Shown here in pieces: positions 46,723 through 61,249 of a stretch of 64,000 bases of DNA. Below the pieces are notes generated by a model. The model had not been told where the DNA came from and made no database searches. It saw nothing but the letters and a program-made list of their open reading frames with translations. The DNA comes from Zonotrichia leucophrys gambelii. Taxonomy: Eukaryota; Chordata; Aves; Passeriformes; Passerellidae. Made by a program: the position numbers and the translations under genes. The DNA is taken from the NCBI RefSeq assembly GCF_028769735.1, contig NC_088170.1, forward strand, positions 49,757,585 through 49,821,584, written 5' to 3'. Position 1 is the first letter of the stretch. Every line of letters starts with the position of its first letter.

Positions 46723-48960
46723 CCAATAAGCACCAATAATGTGATACTGGCAGTTATGTTGTAAAAGTAGTAGATATTGTAGGGCTACTTATCTGGAAAG
46801 TAATTTAAATTTAGAGGAATCTCTGTAATTCCCTCTGCAGAAGAGATATAACAGAAAAAGAGCCAATTAATTTATCCACTATGGAGGAAGTAAGTGTCAT
46901 TTATCCAAAGTGCTGAGAATTATCTCCTTGCACTCCACACCCCAAAACATACCCTTCCTTAATCAGAGGGACTAAAAGGTTCATAGTCCCTATCAGACTC
47001 ACAGCTTAGTGAATCCATAATGGGTCTGCACTATTCAGCAGCACCTTCCAGCACAAAGCCACTTATTTACTTTAGAATGCTAATTACTTTCATATAATCA
47101 ACATAAATAATTTGATATAATTTGTACTGGATACCTGGTAAGAGTTTTGGAATACATTAATTTTTCCATCAACATTCTACTTTGGAACCAGAATAATTTC
47201 CACAGATAATAGTTTTCCTGAAGGATATCTGTTTAAATCCCTATCAACATATATCACCCTCCCTCTTCTGCTCCCAACCCTTCCTGACCCCTCAGAACCT
47301 TACCACTGAGATTTTTGAGGCTACTTGGCAGCTGTGACCTGATGGGTCTGGTTGTGCCCATGGGGAAGGGGATTCTGAGCCCTGTGACACTGGAGCATCA
47401 GCATGATGTGCTCTTTCACATTTACACCCATGGGAAATATAGAAAACATTTATGAACTAATGATAAAGATACAGCATTTTAAATAAATTGCTTCTCTTGA
47501 AAGTAAGAAATCCTGTATTATCTGTTTTAAATCCTCACAATCAAGATGTTCTGGTAATCTTTGAACCATATTTTGGTCATTCCGGTTGGGAGGATCTGGG
47601 GATAATGAGTTTTTAACAAAATGGAACCTTGTTTCATTTTTGAGGGAGAAATTATTATTACCAAAAGCAGCTCCTAGTGCTGCAGTATAATAATTTTATA
47701 TTCTTATCTATAGTGAGTGAAACTAGGAGCTGAGTTAAAGGGATCTTCAAAGCTTGCACCTTAAAATTGCAGGTAATCATTCAGTAACAGCAATCATAAA
47801 AGTCCCCAAACAGTCACAGTAGATGAAACCTGGTCACCACACCTGTGCTATATCAGAAACTGCACAACAGTTCCTGTAACAAGCAAACTTCAAATATTGT
47901 ATCTAATGAGCCAGAAGCATAAAAAATATGCAGGAACAGAGCAGGAGAGAGAAAAGCCATGACAACATCAGGGCATTTGTTAGCATCTTACAGGCTTCAC
48001 ACTTTCCTCATGGTGTGGTTTAAGAAAAAAATTTCCTTTCCTTCCTGAACTCCTATGACTGTTTATTTGCAAGAATACTCCTCAGACATATCTTTTAGTT
48101 ACTCAAGTTTCTCTGCACACTAGTCAATCTTTTAAAAAAGTTTTAAAATTGGCTATTGACAAATGTCTGTCATGATTCTTTATTTATACTGCTCCCCAGC
48201 TGTTTTGTGAAAGCTTCCCCAAATAGTCCATGTTTATTACTTTTGAAAAGAGAGGAGTCAACACGAATTGTATACCTCAAGTCAACAAAACTCTGGAGAG
48301 TAATTTGCTAGAAATGAGCCAAATATATATGAGCTTCTGGCTTGGGAAAATAGAAAGATGACGAAAAAGAAGCCTGTATCTTACTTACAGCTTATGTGAA
48401 CTCTGCAGCTATGGAGAGATTCAGATAAAAGTGTCCAAGGTCACATCATTTCCTCTGGTGAAACTGGACCTGGATTTTGAACAGACTCTCCTCACTGGTC
48501 CTTTGGCAGCTGGCACTCTCAGTACTGGAGCAGATTGGAAAGATGCCATTTAGTTCTGTCCTGGGCATTTTCTTTATTTCTATTTAAGTATGATCCCATC
48601 TCTGTTAATCTATTCTATTGCTCAAACTACCATGTTACTACATAGCACAATTATTAAACAAGTTTATAATCCAAGAACCCTAGGGATGCACTTAAAAGCT
48701 GCAGTCCACTTTCAATAAGTGCAAGGATGATGCATATCCTTTCAACAAATTGAACAACAAATGAATTATTTATTTACTACTGTGATATTTGAGAAAATTA
48801 GAAACCAATATATGTCAGAACACATTATGTAAATTTGTGTTCAAAACTGGTTTGCTTTTGGAAAAAAATCTTATAAATTTTAAGGAAGCATTTATACAAT
48901 AAAGCCTAAATCATTTGTTTTAATGACTGCACCTTGTGACCAAGAATTTTGGGGCTCTCA

Positions 48961-48976
48961 GTGCCATCTAGTGATG
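48961..48976 (-). promoter_or_regulatory. CTCF-like site
   Basis: The complement reads CATCACTAGATGGCAC, close to the CTCF core CCACTAGATGGCA with one change. CTCF sites act as chromatin loop anchors or insulators. A single motif match is weak evidence. Confidence 0.4.
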
Positions 48977-49298
48977 TTTGGATGGAACTGAAATGTACCT
49001 ATTTTCACAGTGTTACATATGTGTATGAGTATATTTAATAATAAAAACTCTTTCAGATTAGCAATACTGTAGTTCTTAAAATATAAATTAAATTCTGTTA
49101 AGCATCTATAACAGCAGAAATCACACATATATGATAAAGCAGGAGACAGCAGCCATCTGCTAACTTTGTCTCCTGCAGTTCTATTCCTTCATCTTTCCAG
49201 GATCCCTGATTTTTCTCCCACCTCCTTTTCTACCCTATAACATGTATGCATTGCTTTGTCTTCACAGACATCTTGAAAATGCTAGTTTGCTTAAAAAA

Positions 49299-49367
49299 CC
49301 AACCAACCAACCAACCAAACAAAAACATCAAAAAAACCCCCAGAAAAGCAAAAAAAAAAAAAAAAAA
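49299..49367 (+). repeat. (AACC)n and poly-A low-complexity run
   Basis: About five AACC units pass through AAAC and CCCC interruptions into an A18 run at 49350-49367. Confidence 0.9.
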
Positions 49368-52300
49368 CTCCATTAAAAAACCCAAAAATTCATTAGAGAA
49401 ACTTTTCAGATCTAAACATAGATAAGGAATTTTTTACCTTCCACACAGAACCTGAAAATCACCCCAAGGTCTTTATTAGTGGCATTAACATGATGTGTTC
49501 AAAGTTTATCTTTAAAACATGCAATAGCTGGGTTTGCTGTATACTCACATATATTTATCTGGATTTTCTTGTGGACTGCTAAAAATCCTCAATTTTACTG
49601 TTTGAAAAATAATTTTTGTCTTAGAATATGAATGCCTTTTTTTTGTCAGTTCAGTCTGTAATATTATAATGTCTGAATGTGCACCAGGTTTTTTAAAACA
49701 CTAATAGTCTTATCTTCAAACCCTAGTTAGATATAAATAATTCTTTGTTAACTGAGAATAAAGAATATGTGAAATGTGAACTCCTGTCTCTACAGTGCAC
49801 ACAATCCAAATCCAGAGTGTTACTAAGAAAATTGAAAGTTGGGTTTTGGCAGACTGATACAATTTCTCAAAGTGGATCTGTCTGGATGGTGAGGGCAGAT
49901 TTGCTCTGGCCCTGCTTGGAAATGGTGGAGCCCTTGCCTGAATGGCTGGAGGCTGAGCTGGGCTATCCTGCCTCAACACCATCCTCTGGCTGCTGGAATA
50001 TCTGACTTCTGTAGGGCAGGAGAGCTGCATGGTGGTGTCTGAACCCCTTTGTGAAGAGATACCCTCTGTAAAATGCTACAGTTTTTGGTCTTGGTAAAGA
50101 AAAAAATAAACATACTAGCAAAAAGCTTACTTTCACTATTATATTTAAACCATATTTCAGCTCAATTGACTTAAATGTGACAGTGAAAAGCAACTCATTT
50201 CATGAATGCTGGATGGGAGAGGAGACTGCTTAGTACAGAAAACTTGCTGGAAAGATGATCACTTTCCCCTTGGAACACCTAAACCTCACTGATGGGCCAG
50301 GGATACAGCACTGAGGGAGGCAAACTGAAAACAGAAAGAATTTCCCAGTTGTTTTCATATCTGCCAGATGAACTGAGGAGAGAAGCAGAACCATGGCCTG
50401 AGTCAATGTTCAACAAGGCAAGTTGTATTGATGGGTTTTTTTGTAAAAATTGCACATCATCATTCTCATTTTGCCTTTGGAGACTGCCTTTGACAGGAAT
50501 GTTTTTTATGATTTAGAATAATAATTCACGCTGAAGATCTATATTTCATCTACAACATCACATGCTGAGACAAGCTGAGTATTAAATAAATTGGGGCTCT
50601 GAGTCCCAAAGTATATGAAAGAAGAATTTCACATCATTTAGAAAATCTGCCTTATGACAACAGGACAAAAAAGACACTGATGGCTTTCTATTTCTAGCTT
50701 CCAAGACAACAACCGTGACTGAAAAGAGCTTCTTTTATCTCTGATGTGAAGGGATTTCATTCCTCCCTCTTGGATGTGTTCCTTTGCATTCCAACATGTA
50801 CTAAATTATTGCAATTCCCTGCTGATCTTTAAGACCAAATGGAAATTAAAATGAAATTTAGTGCCTCGGTTTCACAGCCTTGAGGCAGTGCAGGCCAGCA
50901 ATGGTATTGACATCAGAAGAATCCAGCCCAGTATCAGTGTTAAAAAGGGTATCTCTTGACCTTTAAAACTGGCAAAAATCTAGGTCAGACTTTCAGAAAT
51001 GTTGACTCTTCTGTTTTGACCTCTGAAGCAAGTTCAATATCTCTGATTCAAGGGGAGAGATACGATATGGGGGAGGAGAACATTTCAGCTTCTTCCCTAA
51101 ATATGATTAGTGATGAAATGTTCTGCAGCTGTGAAAGGCAGAATCATCAGGCTCTGTCACAGCACACAATTCCAAAGAGAATCAAGCTTGGCACCAAGCA
51201 CAACAGAAGTGTTAGCATTTGTGGAGAGAAGACCCAGTGGGATTTCTGAGGGCTGTGGACGGGGACATCTGCTAACCTCCCTGATCATGCATGTTCTCTG
51301 TGGGGAACTTCACCTCCTGATGCAGAGGAAGGTGTTGGGATCTCCTGTGGTAAGGGAGGCTCTCCTCCTTCCTCACCTCATTTCCACCCAAGGTGCTCTG
51401 CTCTCATTTATGAAAACTCTGCACTTCTCTTCTGAACAAAGAAACCCAATGAAAAGAGCAGAATGGACTGTGCAAAGCATGGTGAGGGACTGGTTTGGGG
51501 ACCCATTCCTAACTTCCCTGGTCTTGTCTGGTGGTGGTTTAGCAATGGGGTAGCACAGCAGCATCTCTGTGCTGCCTTTCTGTGACCCTGGGGTGTGCCT
51601 TGGGTGGTGTGACATGGGTATCAATTTCATACAAGCGTGTCACGTGAGCCAGGTGCACTCATTCCCTTGTCACAGGTGATGGTTTTTAAGAAGAATGGGA
51701 ATAAGCACTGAGGGCAGCCATGTTTAATGTGCAGTGCTCCTGAACACTCAGGAGCACCTGAGACAAGTGCCTGAAATGAGTTTGTTAAATACGGATGGTT
51801 CTGAGGATGTGCATGCGAGTGGCAGTGACACTTCTGTGCTGTCACCTGCATGACTTGGTAGCAGACTTGGTTTACACACCAATGCTTCATCAGGATTAAC
51901 AACTGGTGAAATGCAGACATTTATCAAACCCAGTTAAACTTTCTAATTATCTTTCAACCTGTCACAGCTAATCACAGCCACCAAGATAAGCCCTGTATCA
52001 CTTGCATGATGTAGACTTTTTTCAAAAGTGCATGAAAAAGTCAACACTTCAGAAGTAATTTCAGAAGGAAAATCATTAAAGTTAACTCATTGAATTTGAT
52101 TGCTTTCTGAAATGACCAGCATCTCAGCTAAGCAAACCTTTTGTGAGTGAGTTGTTTGAAATTAATTAAATTTCATTAGTCTTGCCTGTTTTCTGAAATC
52201 CATGGTAAACATCTATGATGTTCATGTTCAGATTATGAAGTTGCTCTCTTGGACCAGATTAAAGTTTCCTATAAATCCAGAATCCTGTTGCTGACACAAG

Positions 52301-55300
52301 ACAAATGTTGATGCTCATGAAAGACTAGTAAGAATGGGAGGAGCAATGCAATGTGTTTCTTCAGAACCCTCTAATCTCTAACCACATTTAGATACTGTCT
52401 ATGCTATTATCTCTATATTCTTTTTAACACAGATTATTTGCTTTTTAGATACCCATCAAGCTCTCCCTTCAATCAATACAAACTTTTAACATTCACAGCA
52501 TGGAGATTTACAGCTTCTTGTGTGAGGAAAAACTCAATTGTTTTAAGCTCATCCCTACCATCTTGTTTCCTTCTTACCATCTAGCTGCTATACTGGAAGA
52601 GAGTCTTCTTTTCATGCCATTCATCACTGAACAGACCATGGCTAACAATGATCAAAGTTTGAATTTTCTCTATTTCCATGGCTTCCAAGTAATCTGCATT
52701 CTCTGTGTGCTCTTCCCATCAGTCTGTCTCCTTAATGTAGGTGCTTTCATAGCCTGGCTGTATGTCTGTCTCAGAGACCCCACTGGTGCTTTTTTGCTAC
52801 TTTCCTTATGGATTTCTCACTTTGACTCCCCTTCATGGATCTCCTTTGACTTCAAGGAATAGAAAGACATCCTCCTACTGCTGTCACATTTATCTGTCAG
52901 TTACTGCTGCCCATGCCACGCTCCCCCTCTTGGCAGTTAGCATCTGTTTCACAGGATGTGTGACAGCAATACTGAATGGCTGCTTTTCAGCATTCCCTGG
53001 GCCCTCTAGTAAAGCATGAGACACTTTTCAGCTTGCAGTGTCTAAAGTCAAGGGCAACAGAGAAAACATAGAAATGATTGTTCTGATTAGAGCAAATCGT
53101 TTCAATGATGTCAAGTTCTGGATAATGTAATCAAATTTTCTGAGAAAGCAAAAACACTCCGTGCCATTTTTCTTTTGCAGCAGGAAATCATGCAGGCAGA
53201 GCACATAACAGGATCCTCACCTAAAAATCCCAGCAGTTAAAAAATAAATAATCCCATTATTATAGCCATGCTCTGAGTCAGACAGGGAATATATCTTTTT
53301 GACAGCACTGAAGGTGGCTGCCGTTTCTGTACGAAAAAATTAATGCAGCACAGGAGCTTTGCAGATCTCAAGAAAACAAACAAAAGTCAGATGTCTTTAG
53401 AAAGCAGCTATCTTGATGAAACCTTGCTGAGGGGCTTAGAGCATTTTGGGCTGTAAGTCACATGAAAAACTAAAGCAGGTGTTCTGACAAATCTTGCCAC
53501 AAATCAGAGCACAAAAGAGGCTAGTACGGTTAAATCTATGTCTCCTGCATTTGATTTAATGACTTTTTGCCTGGCAAACTGCCTGCTCTACAGTGATTCA
53601 TGTCATATTTTAATAAAGAATAACTCAAGATAGAAAATTGAATATTGAATGGTAATACAATGCAGGGAGTTTTGATGACCTGCTAATACAGTGAATTCAA
53701 CATTAATGGTTTGTGAATGAGAACAAACTCCTCATATTAAATTACAGAACAGCATATGTTTTCAATCTTGCACTCTTTACTGCAATTTATAGCAAGATAA
53801 GAAAATCCAAAACACAAATACTACAGAAGGCATGCATTACTCTGCATTAGGACAAACCAGGTAGTTTGGAATGTTAATAGTAGAGAAACCTAGCTCTGGT
53901 TCATTAAAATGAATATAAACATGTTTTCACCTGGTCTGTTTTGCTTGGAGCTGCTCCAGCTGTTAAAAATGAAATGTGGGCTGCAGAGTTAACCTGTGCC
54001 ACAGCTGCCAGGAGATTCCTTTGTGTTAGAGATGAAGCTGGTGGGGGAAGACAGTGGTGTCCTAGCAGCACCAGCAGCAGCACAGCTGCATTTTGGTATC
54101 TAACGTAGGAGTAGGATTATATTTGATAAAGTGAAAGAAGGATTACAGTGCATCTGACAGTAGAGTGGGCTTGAAGGAAAATTGTTTGCCATGTATTATA
54201 GGGACATAATCTTTTTATGCCCCCAGTAAATATTGATTTTGGAGGAAAGATAGAGCAAATGTGTATCAGTCTTTAGGGGGAGATGGATTGTGTATGAAAG
54301 TTTCTGTAATGGCCACAGAAGGTTGTTCCACAACCTTCACAATGCTCTATATAGGGCATGGTACATGTCTAAATATCACAGCTGTAAATAACAGGCATGG
54401 AAATAATAAACCCTTTATCTCTTTAGCTAATTCATTATTGATGTAGGCTTCCTACCAGAACAACATATTTTGAAATCAGTCTTGTCTTTCAAGAGAATAA
54501 AGGTCATTCTGAGGCTTTTTTTCCTTGATTTAGATTTAAGCCTTGCGAGAATCAGATACGCAAAATACTTGATTAATATCTGAATAATCTGGTGGTATTT
54601 CATATTCCCTAGACTTAAAGGAAACATAAGCAGAATTGCACTTAAATAACCAGTATTGTTACCTTCCTTCACTTCTGAAAATTCATTTATCCTCTAAAGC
54701 TTGTGTCAACAAGTCTTTATTATGGGGATACAAAGTATTGAATATCAAATCCAGGAAAAGAAGGTGCAAATCCCTTTGAAAATCTTGCAATTTATCTCTT
54801 GCCTCCACTTTCTCAAGTCTTCTTCCACGAGCACCCTCTCAGGAGGAGCTCTGGCAGCCCTGATGTGCAGCCTGAGCATCTCCCAGATTGCTGGGTGTGC
54901 CTTGGCTCTCACACCTGAACAACAAAACTTGGCCCACCTTTGGCTGTTTTTTGATGCTGATGAAGATAGAAAGTAGCAAACATATTGAGATGTTAAAAGC
55001 ATATCTAGGGCCAGGTCAAAAGCTCAGGGCTCCAGCTGTTTTAGCTTGGCTTTATGACAACTGAGGCAATTGACCTAATTTTTGTGAGTGACATCCATGG
55101 GACCAGGATTTTGCCCTGGAATTATCTATTTCTATGTAATCATGCACAAGGGGATTGTAGGAAAAATGTTTGAGGCTTAACTAGGAACTTTAGAAAAAAT
55201 AAATAAATAAATAGAGAACAAAGCACTCAGTAAAAAACCATGACACCTATCACAGGAATCTAATTAATGCCTCCAAGGCACAATCTACTTATCTATATTT

Positions 55301-57903
55301 TCATGCTCAGGAAATGTGGAAATTACATTACCATATAGCCTGGCTGCATTATTTTATTTTTCAGCAGAACAGTCCTTCTCATAAGGATGGGAACAAATAA
55401 TACTGAGCAGATGGTGACAGAGTAATGATGCCCTGTGCAAGGTGGCCGTAGAGGCTGTCACCATCTAAACTGCAGGACTTGTTCAAGAACAATTTCATGG
55501 TCAGTAGAAAAATGGCCTTTTTGGAATAGCCCAGGACCATCAAAATCCATAGAGAACAGATTGGAGGAAGGTTTGGATAGTTCCTGCAGGACAGATGCAC
55601 TTTCTCTTTATAGCCCATCCACGGACTTCATTTACTGACAAAAGTTGAGAGCAAGTCTTCAAGAATCAAACTTCACTTCCAAGCAAAACTGCTCTTCTCA
55701 GGCTCTCGTTTATTGCTTCAGACACCAATGTTAGTTTTGAGTACTCATCATTAGAAAAGTAGTGGAAATAATTATCCCAAAAATATAAATTTTCACCTGA
55801 AATTTTTACCTTTCATTTTCCAACAAATTTCTGCACTCAATTAACCAAAAAACCTATAACATCTTCAAGTATATACATACTCTTCTCAAATATTCTTCTA
55901 TGGTTATCCAATATTTATAAGAAAAAATTATGCTCATTATATGTGATCAACACAACATTTTGGTATTCAGGGAAATCACTGGCAGGGTTAAGTGGATTCC
56001 ACTTAAGTAATCAGAACATAAATGACTTTGATTGTCACAGTGTTTTATATGGCAGAACAAGTATGGCTAAAATTAATGTGTAAAACACAACATTGATTCA
56101 TTTTTCCTCTGGCAAAAATGACTTTATGCTGTTGCATAAGAGGTCATGGTAGTCTGTGTCTTGAGCACATGTGATCTTCAGAACAGAAAAAAACCTCCTG
56201 TTTAATACAATTAAAAAACGTGGACTCAGTAACTATCTCTTTTCATTGACCACATTGAGTTTCTGGCACATAAAGACCCTTCTGAATCCTCAATAGAAAT
56301 TAACAGCTCCTGTGTACCTTGAAAAGTTGTGGGGTTTGTTATAGCATCAATAGAAATAATTTTTAAGTAGAAATTCACCTCAAATATAAATTTAATAAAG
56401 TAGGATAAAATTCTAGTTGTTCCTCATTCTAGTATGGCAGTAACAAGCTACCAATACAGCAAAATATTCAAACACTGTAATATCTAAACTACATTATACT
56501 TTTTATAATTGAATAATGTATAACATCCTTTCTTTAGAAACTAAATTAAAGTATGAAGACTGTCTGGAATTAGCTCAAATATGAGTGATTAACAACAGAT
56601 GCAATGGAAATTGCTTGCTCTGTATCACCCAAACACATTCAACCACAAAAGGCATTTTCCATAGCAACACAGTGATCACTCAATTTTTTTTTTAAAAAAC
56701 CCCACCATATTTGTTATATACAGCCCAAAGACCAAGAATATTAATTTCCAACAATTAAAAAATATTTTTCATTTTGTGTTGTGAAGTGCAGCAGGTGACA
56801 GGTTAAACAGAGAACTAGAATGTGGAAAAATACAGAAGACATGTTTCCTTGTCTTCCTTCCTCTTGGCTCTTGGAAAAACTGAGCTGTTTTACTCTTGGG
56901 AACAGATTTTTCTGCTCTGGTTTAGCCATCTAGAATTTAGGCTGAGCAAGGTGGTAAGACATTCCTTTCACAGCTAGTGGAGAAAAACAGGCACCTTTGT
57001 AAAGTACTCTTCTTGCAATGGGCAGGGAAATCTCATTCTATGTGCTAGAAACTTCCTGGCTTATGGAAAAGAAGAGTAAATTGTGGATCATATTTATTCT
57101 GGGCAGACATCAATGTCTTACTAACAATATAGAGAATTCCTTCTCCTTCCAGTGTCAACACCACCAATTAAAAAAAAAAGGTGGTACTATTTCATGAACT
57201 ATGTATTCAAATAATTTAAAATGCAATTTCCTGTAAATGCTGCTGGGTGCTATGAGGACTAGATTAATTTTCCACAGAAGACCTAGATTCAGGAATCATA
57301 ATATTACTAAAAGAAAATGTCTGCTTTCCCTACTCTACCTTTAAATATTCAATAGATCCTTGAATTAATTCTTATGGTGAACAGAAGACCTGAAAAATTA
57401 TTGTGGAAGTAAAAGAAAGAGTTCAATATGTAAAGCAAGATGACAGAATTTAGCATCTTGTACAAATACTCCCCCAAAAGGAAAAAAAGGCAAAAAGCCA
57501 GAAATGTCTTGAATACATGTATCTAGACATGGACTGGCAGATTGCCTATAGAAATTAATGTCTCCAGGCACTCAACAGCTGCAGTATTTGGCTACCAGAC
57601 TAGATAAGGGGCTCAAGTATCTGCATGGCATAGTTATGTCTCGCAGTTTCAGATTAGTCTGCAATAAAGTTTTTAGTGAAGTTGGTTTTCTGCAAGAAGG
57701 CAGCACTTCTGAAAGTTCTGGTGAGCTATGGAATACAATTTTATATTTATGCTAGAAACAACTGATTGCAAATCATGTTGCAATGAACTTTGTGAACTTG
57801 TCATGGTCACATCAAGAGCTGTGCCAACACCTGCAGCAATGAGGCTCTATTGTTCCCTCAAGCCATCTTCACTTCACTTGAGTTTCTATTGTAGAAATTC
57901 AAT

Positions 57904-57972
57904 TCTCAGTTCCTCAGACTTGGTACAAAAAGTCCAATACCAAGTCTCAATTCCTGAGACTTGGTACAAAAA
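57904..57972. repeat. tandem 28-base copies with an intervening inverted copy
   Basis: TCTCAGTTCCTCAGACTTGG plus TACAAAAA (57904-57931) recurs at 57945-57972 with two mismatches and a 41-base period. Between them TACCAAGTCT (57938-57947) is the exact reverse complement of AGACTTGGTA in each copy, so either copy can pair with the centre to form a 10-base stem. Confidence 0.9.
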
Positions 57973-60795
57973 TATTTAGTTAGTCAGCATGTGCTTTGCC
58001 TGTAGCGTGGTATTGAGAGAAACAGTGTGAGGAATTTCAGTAAAGTGTGGTAGTTTTTTCCTTAATGACCTTTGTGTACGGATTTTGGGTCATGGTGTTG
58101 TATAACATCCTGTTCTGGATAGGGGCTCAGGAATCATTTTTATGTTTTCTGCTCCTGAAGTTATAAAGGTGAGTGAGAGACACACTATGAGTATGCAGAG
58201 CACCACTACGGATGTCATGACATCAGCCAGAATCATGAAGATGTGGGACAGGTCAGATTTGCCTCAGCAGGGCAGGAGAAGACCTGGCTGTCACTTTGCC
58301 ATGGCGGGTTCAGCAGTGTTTGGTCACAGGAGTGACCGTGGCACTGTTCAGCAGCAGAGCCTGAATGCACAACACCAAAGCAGCTGGTAGGAGAAAACAG
58401 TGCTGGAGGTGTCCAGGGGTGGCAGGACTGCTTCCCTCCTCCTTTTCAATGCAACAGGCTCTCTGGTGAGAGGAGCTCATCCACGAGGCTATTTCTATGA
58501 CATTTAAGGGTTTCTGACTGGTTAGCAGGCAGTTAAATCAAAAAGCTCACAGAAAAAGACACCAAAAATATGCCTGAGGCAGTGGGGTCTGAAATGAGAG
58601 TTACATTTAAAGGTAAAGGATGTAAAGAGAAACAAACCTAGGGATTTAAAGATAGAAAAATCATAGAGAAAGTGAAATGAGCCCATTGGATTAGACTTGT
58701 GTGTTGAGCTCTAGGCAAAAGCAAGATTAACTTTATTGAGGTCAATAAATAAACCTCCCCTTCAAAAACAAATTACTTAATTTAGTTCTGTGGTGAGACA
58801 GAGCCATCTGTAATGCCCACCCATCACCAGAGCAGTTCTATAAATAAATACCACTGTTGCACTAAAGCAGAAGAGGATTAAAGCTCTGATTTAGCTCCCT
58901 TGCAGAGACAAAATACAAGGCTTTTACTGCATGTGAGCAGTGTAAGTGGTTGCTCACTGCTGAGTGAATGATGACCATCACAAAAACCTTCCCAGGACAC
59001 AGTGAGACACACTTATATTTTCCTTTGGAGCTAATATATCTAGATCAGTAATTTAAAAAGAAAATCCTCCTCCTCTCCTCCCCCCCAGCAAATACCCAAC
59101 AAAAAAAGGGGTTAAATGCAATTGAAAACCAAATTATTGGATTGGTTGAAATCTGGGTTGCCAAAGCCAGTTCAGACACATAACTATGTTAAACCCTTTT
59201 ACATCCCTTCATTTTTCTTCAATACTTATTTTTATTATATAGGTCCTCTATGAAGTGTCAGTGAAGAACACACTACACTGCAAATAAGTTCTGTTTCAAA
59301 TATACCAACCAATTCAGTGACAGTCTTACTTTTTTCATCACTTGAATGTTAGTGACTTCAAAACATGCAGTACAAGAATAGGTTCTGCTTTTTTCCTAAT
59401 GATTATCTCAATCTTTAATTGAGCTCTTATTATGATTTGATTTAGTAGAGATAAAAAGTATCTGCTAATATTTAATACTGGGGGAAAATATCTCCTTAAT
59501 TCAGAGAGACATCAAATAATATCTTTTTTTCTTTTTCATTTATTATTATTTATCTCTTTCTTAGGAGTATTAAGGGCTACCTAGTTTTTGATCAATGTTT
59601 TTATGGTGATAGCCAATAAGGCTTTTTTTCTTCTATTTAAAGTGGTTTTCATCCTTCTTTTCCCTCTGCAATTTGTTCCTGTCCATCAGCTAGAACAGGG
59701 CCATTTGATTCAGAGCAGCTGAGAGGGTAGAGATTTCTGGAAGGCAGTGCAGAACAAGGGCAGGGAAATCCTATCAGTGACTCTTGGTCCCCAAGATGTG
59801 CAGCTGAATGTCAAATCTACTGGCTGCCTGGCTGCCTGTTAATCTCTGGTGAGGGGGTAATAGGAAAAAGAGGGGTTTAATCTTTTTATTCCATACCACT
59901 TTGCAGCTGAGCTCTGTGGGCAAAATGAATAGTCAAGGTTTCAAATCACAGCTGGAATTGTTGCTCTGAAGCTCTGGCTTAAGTAGAGACCAGTTTTGAT
60001 AACAAGCTGGTAAAGCTCTCACTGGGAGAAAGTCAAGGTTGGCATCCTGCCCAGATCACACCATCAGCAGCAGAAAGATTTTCATTCACACCAGTTGCAC
60101 TAAAGCTCTCCACAGACTTCTTAAATTTTTTAGTCTGAAAAATGATTATATATCTCTTTATTGAAGAATTTCAGAGTTTACTCAGCCTTCAAACAAAAGA
60201 ATATGTAGGAGCTAAGTGGGACTTTAGGGCTCCAGGACTATAATTTTGTACCACTAAAAAGTCAATAAAATTGTCATTCTTGAGTAGAAGTAGCAACATA
60301 ATCTTACATCTCAGGAAACTGGGACAGACCAGAGTGTTACATTAACTGACAATAATGGTTACCAGCTCTCCACTGCACAATTTAAATACAGCAAATGGGC
60401 TTCAGTTTGTGCCAATATTTGAATGCCAGCAACAGCATTGTGTTAGAGCAGTTCAGAGATTAATAGTTTCTCTTTTCACACAGCACCTGACCTCTAATAC
60501 ATTTGCTCCATCTCATAATGGTGCAACATTTATGAGAGTTTCAAGGAGCAGTCCAAGGTGTGGTTTAGAGTGGCAGCATATTCCTGTTCTCACACAGGTG
60601 GTGTTGCAGAGGTTTTTCAGTAATTTTTCTCTGGATTTAGAGAAGTAGGCCCCAAAGAGACCAGTGGCCTCTCAAAACTGTGCTGTATTGCTGCCTGTCA
60701 CTTTCAGGGCTCTATATGACCTTGTGCTAGGTGTCTAGCAAGAGCAGAGTTGCCAAAAGCGGGGAGAAGCAAGTCCATGCTGACAGTAGTTTGCT

Positions 60796-60811
60796 GGTTG
60801 CCATGGTAACC
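60796..60811. promoter_or_regulatory. RFX X-box motif
   Basis: GGTTGCCATGGTAACC matches the near-palindromic X-box consensus GTTGCCATGGTAAC bound by RFX factors, which control cilia genes and, in MHC class II promoters, the RFX complex. No promoter or CpG island is next to it, so it would be a distal element if used. Confidence 0.45.
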
Positions 60812-61209
60812 AGGGGCATTACTGTGCCTCTAAATGGTCAAGATGTGCATTGCCATCCAGTGCTCCTCAGAGCAATGTTCTCATCGTAACCATAAGAGGA
60901 ATCGTCAGAGACAACAAATATGGGGCAGAATTAGTCACATCCATGCTATATTCCAGGACAGGTGCCCTCAGCCCGTTCCCTAAGAGCTTGTGTTGTGCCC
61001 CTGGTGAAGCATTTCCACCACTGCTGACGCTGCAGCTTCTACACCCGTTACTTTACTGAGCTCTTGCACTTAAGGGTTTGCTCTGAGCACTGCAGCTCAG
61101 TGCCTAGCACAACCCCTCTGTGACATTGTAACATTCTCTGATTTATGATACTGAGGACATTATGAGGAAAAAAAGCTTTCTTTTTTGGAGAGGAAAAATA
61201 TGCTGTTTC

Positions 61210-61249
<40 letters not shown>

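Larger units (their letters stand above)
36858..48960. other. long single-copy stretch
   Basis: No gene or dispersed transposon is recognised with confidence. Small features are a poly-T tract (38779), a 21-base tandem pair (41759), an AT-only block (45098) and CACGTG sites (46666 and 46716). About 43060-43500 is compositionally balanced with several TAATTA/ATTAAT-type words and looks like a candidate conserved element. A stretch near 39150 (GCTGGATCAGAC) is faintly CR1-like but too short to call. Confidence 0.5.
48977..60795. other. long single-copy AT-rich stretch
   Basis: No gene or dispersed transposon is recognised. Simple repeats are at 49299-49367 and 55193-55213 (AAAT units), and a repeat/hairpin pair is at 57904-57972. 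Open frames such as 49745-50005, 51110-51553, 52500-52862 and 57558-57755 lack motifs and splice context. Confidence 0.5.

Noticed and set aside
51110..51553. 147-codon plus-strand frame
   Set aside because: Overlapping frames on both strands and no recognisable family; no supporting signals.
57558..57755. 65-codon frame with protein-like text
   Set aside because: It is short, without motif, start context or splice sites that would support an exon. An exon cannot be ruled out, but the sequence does not support one.
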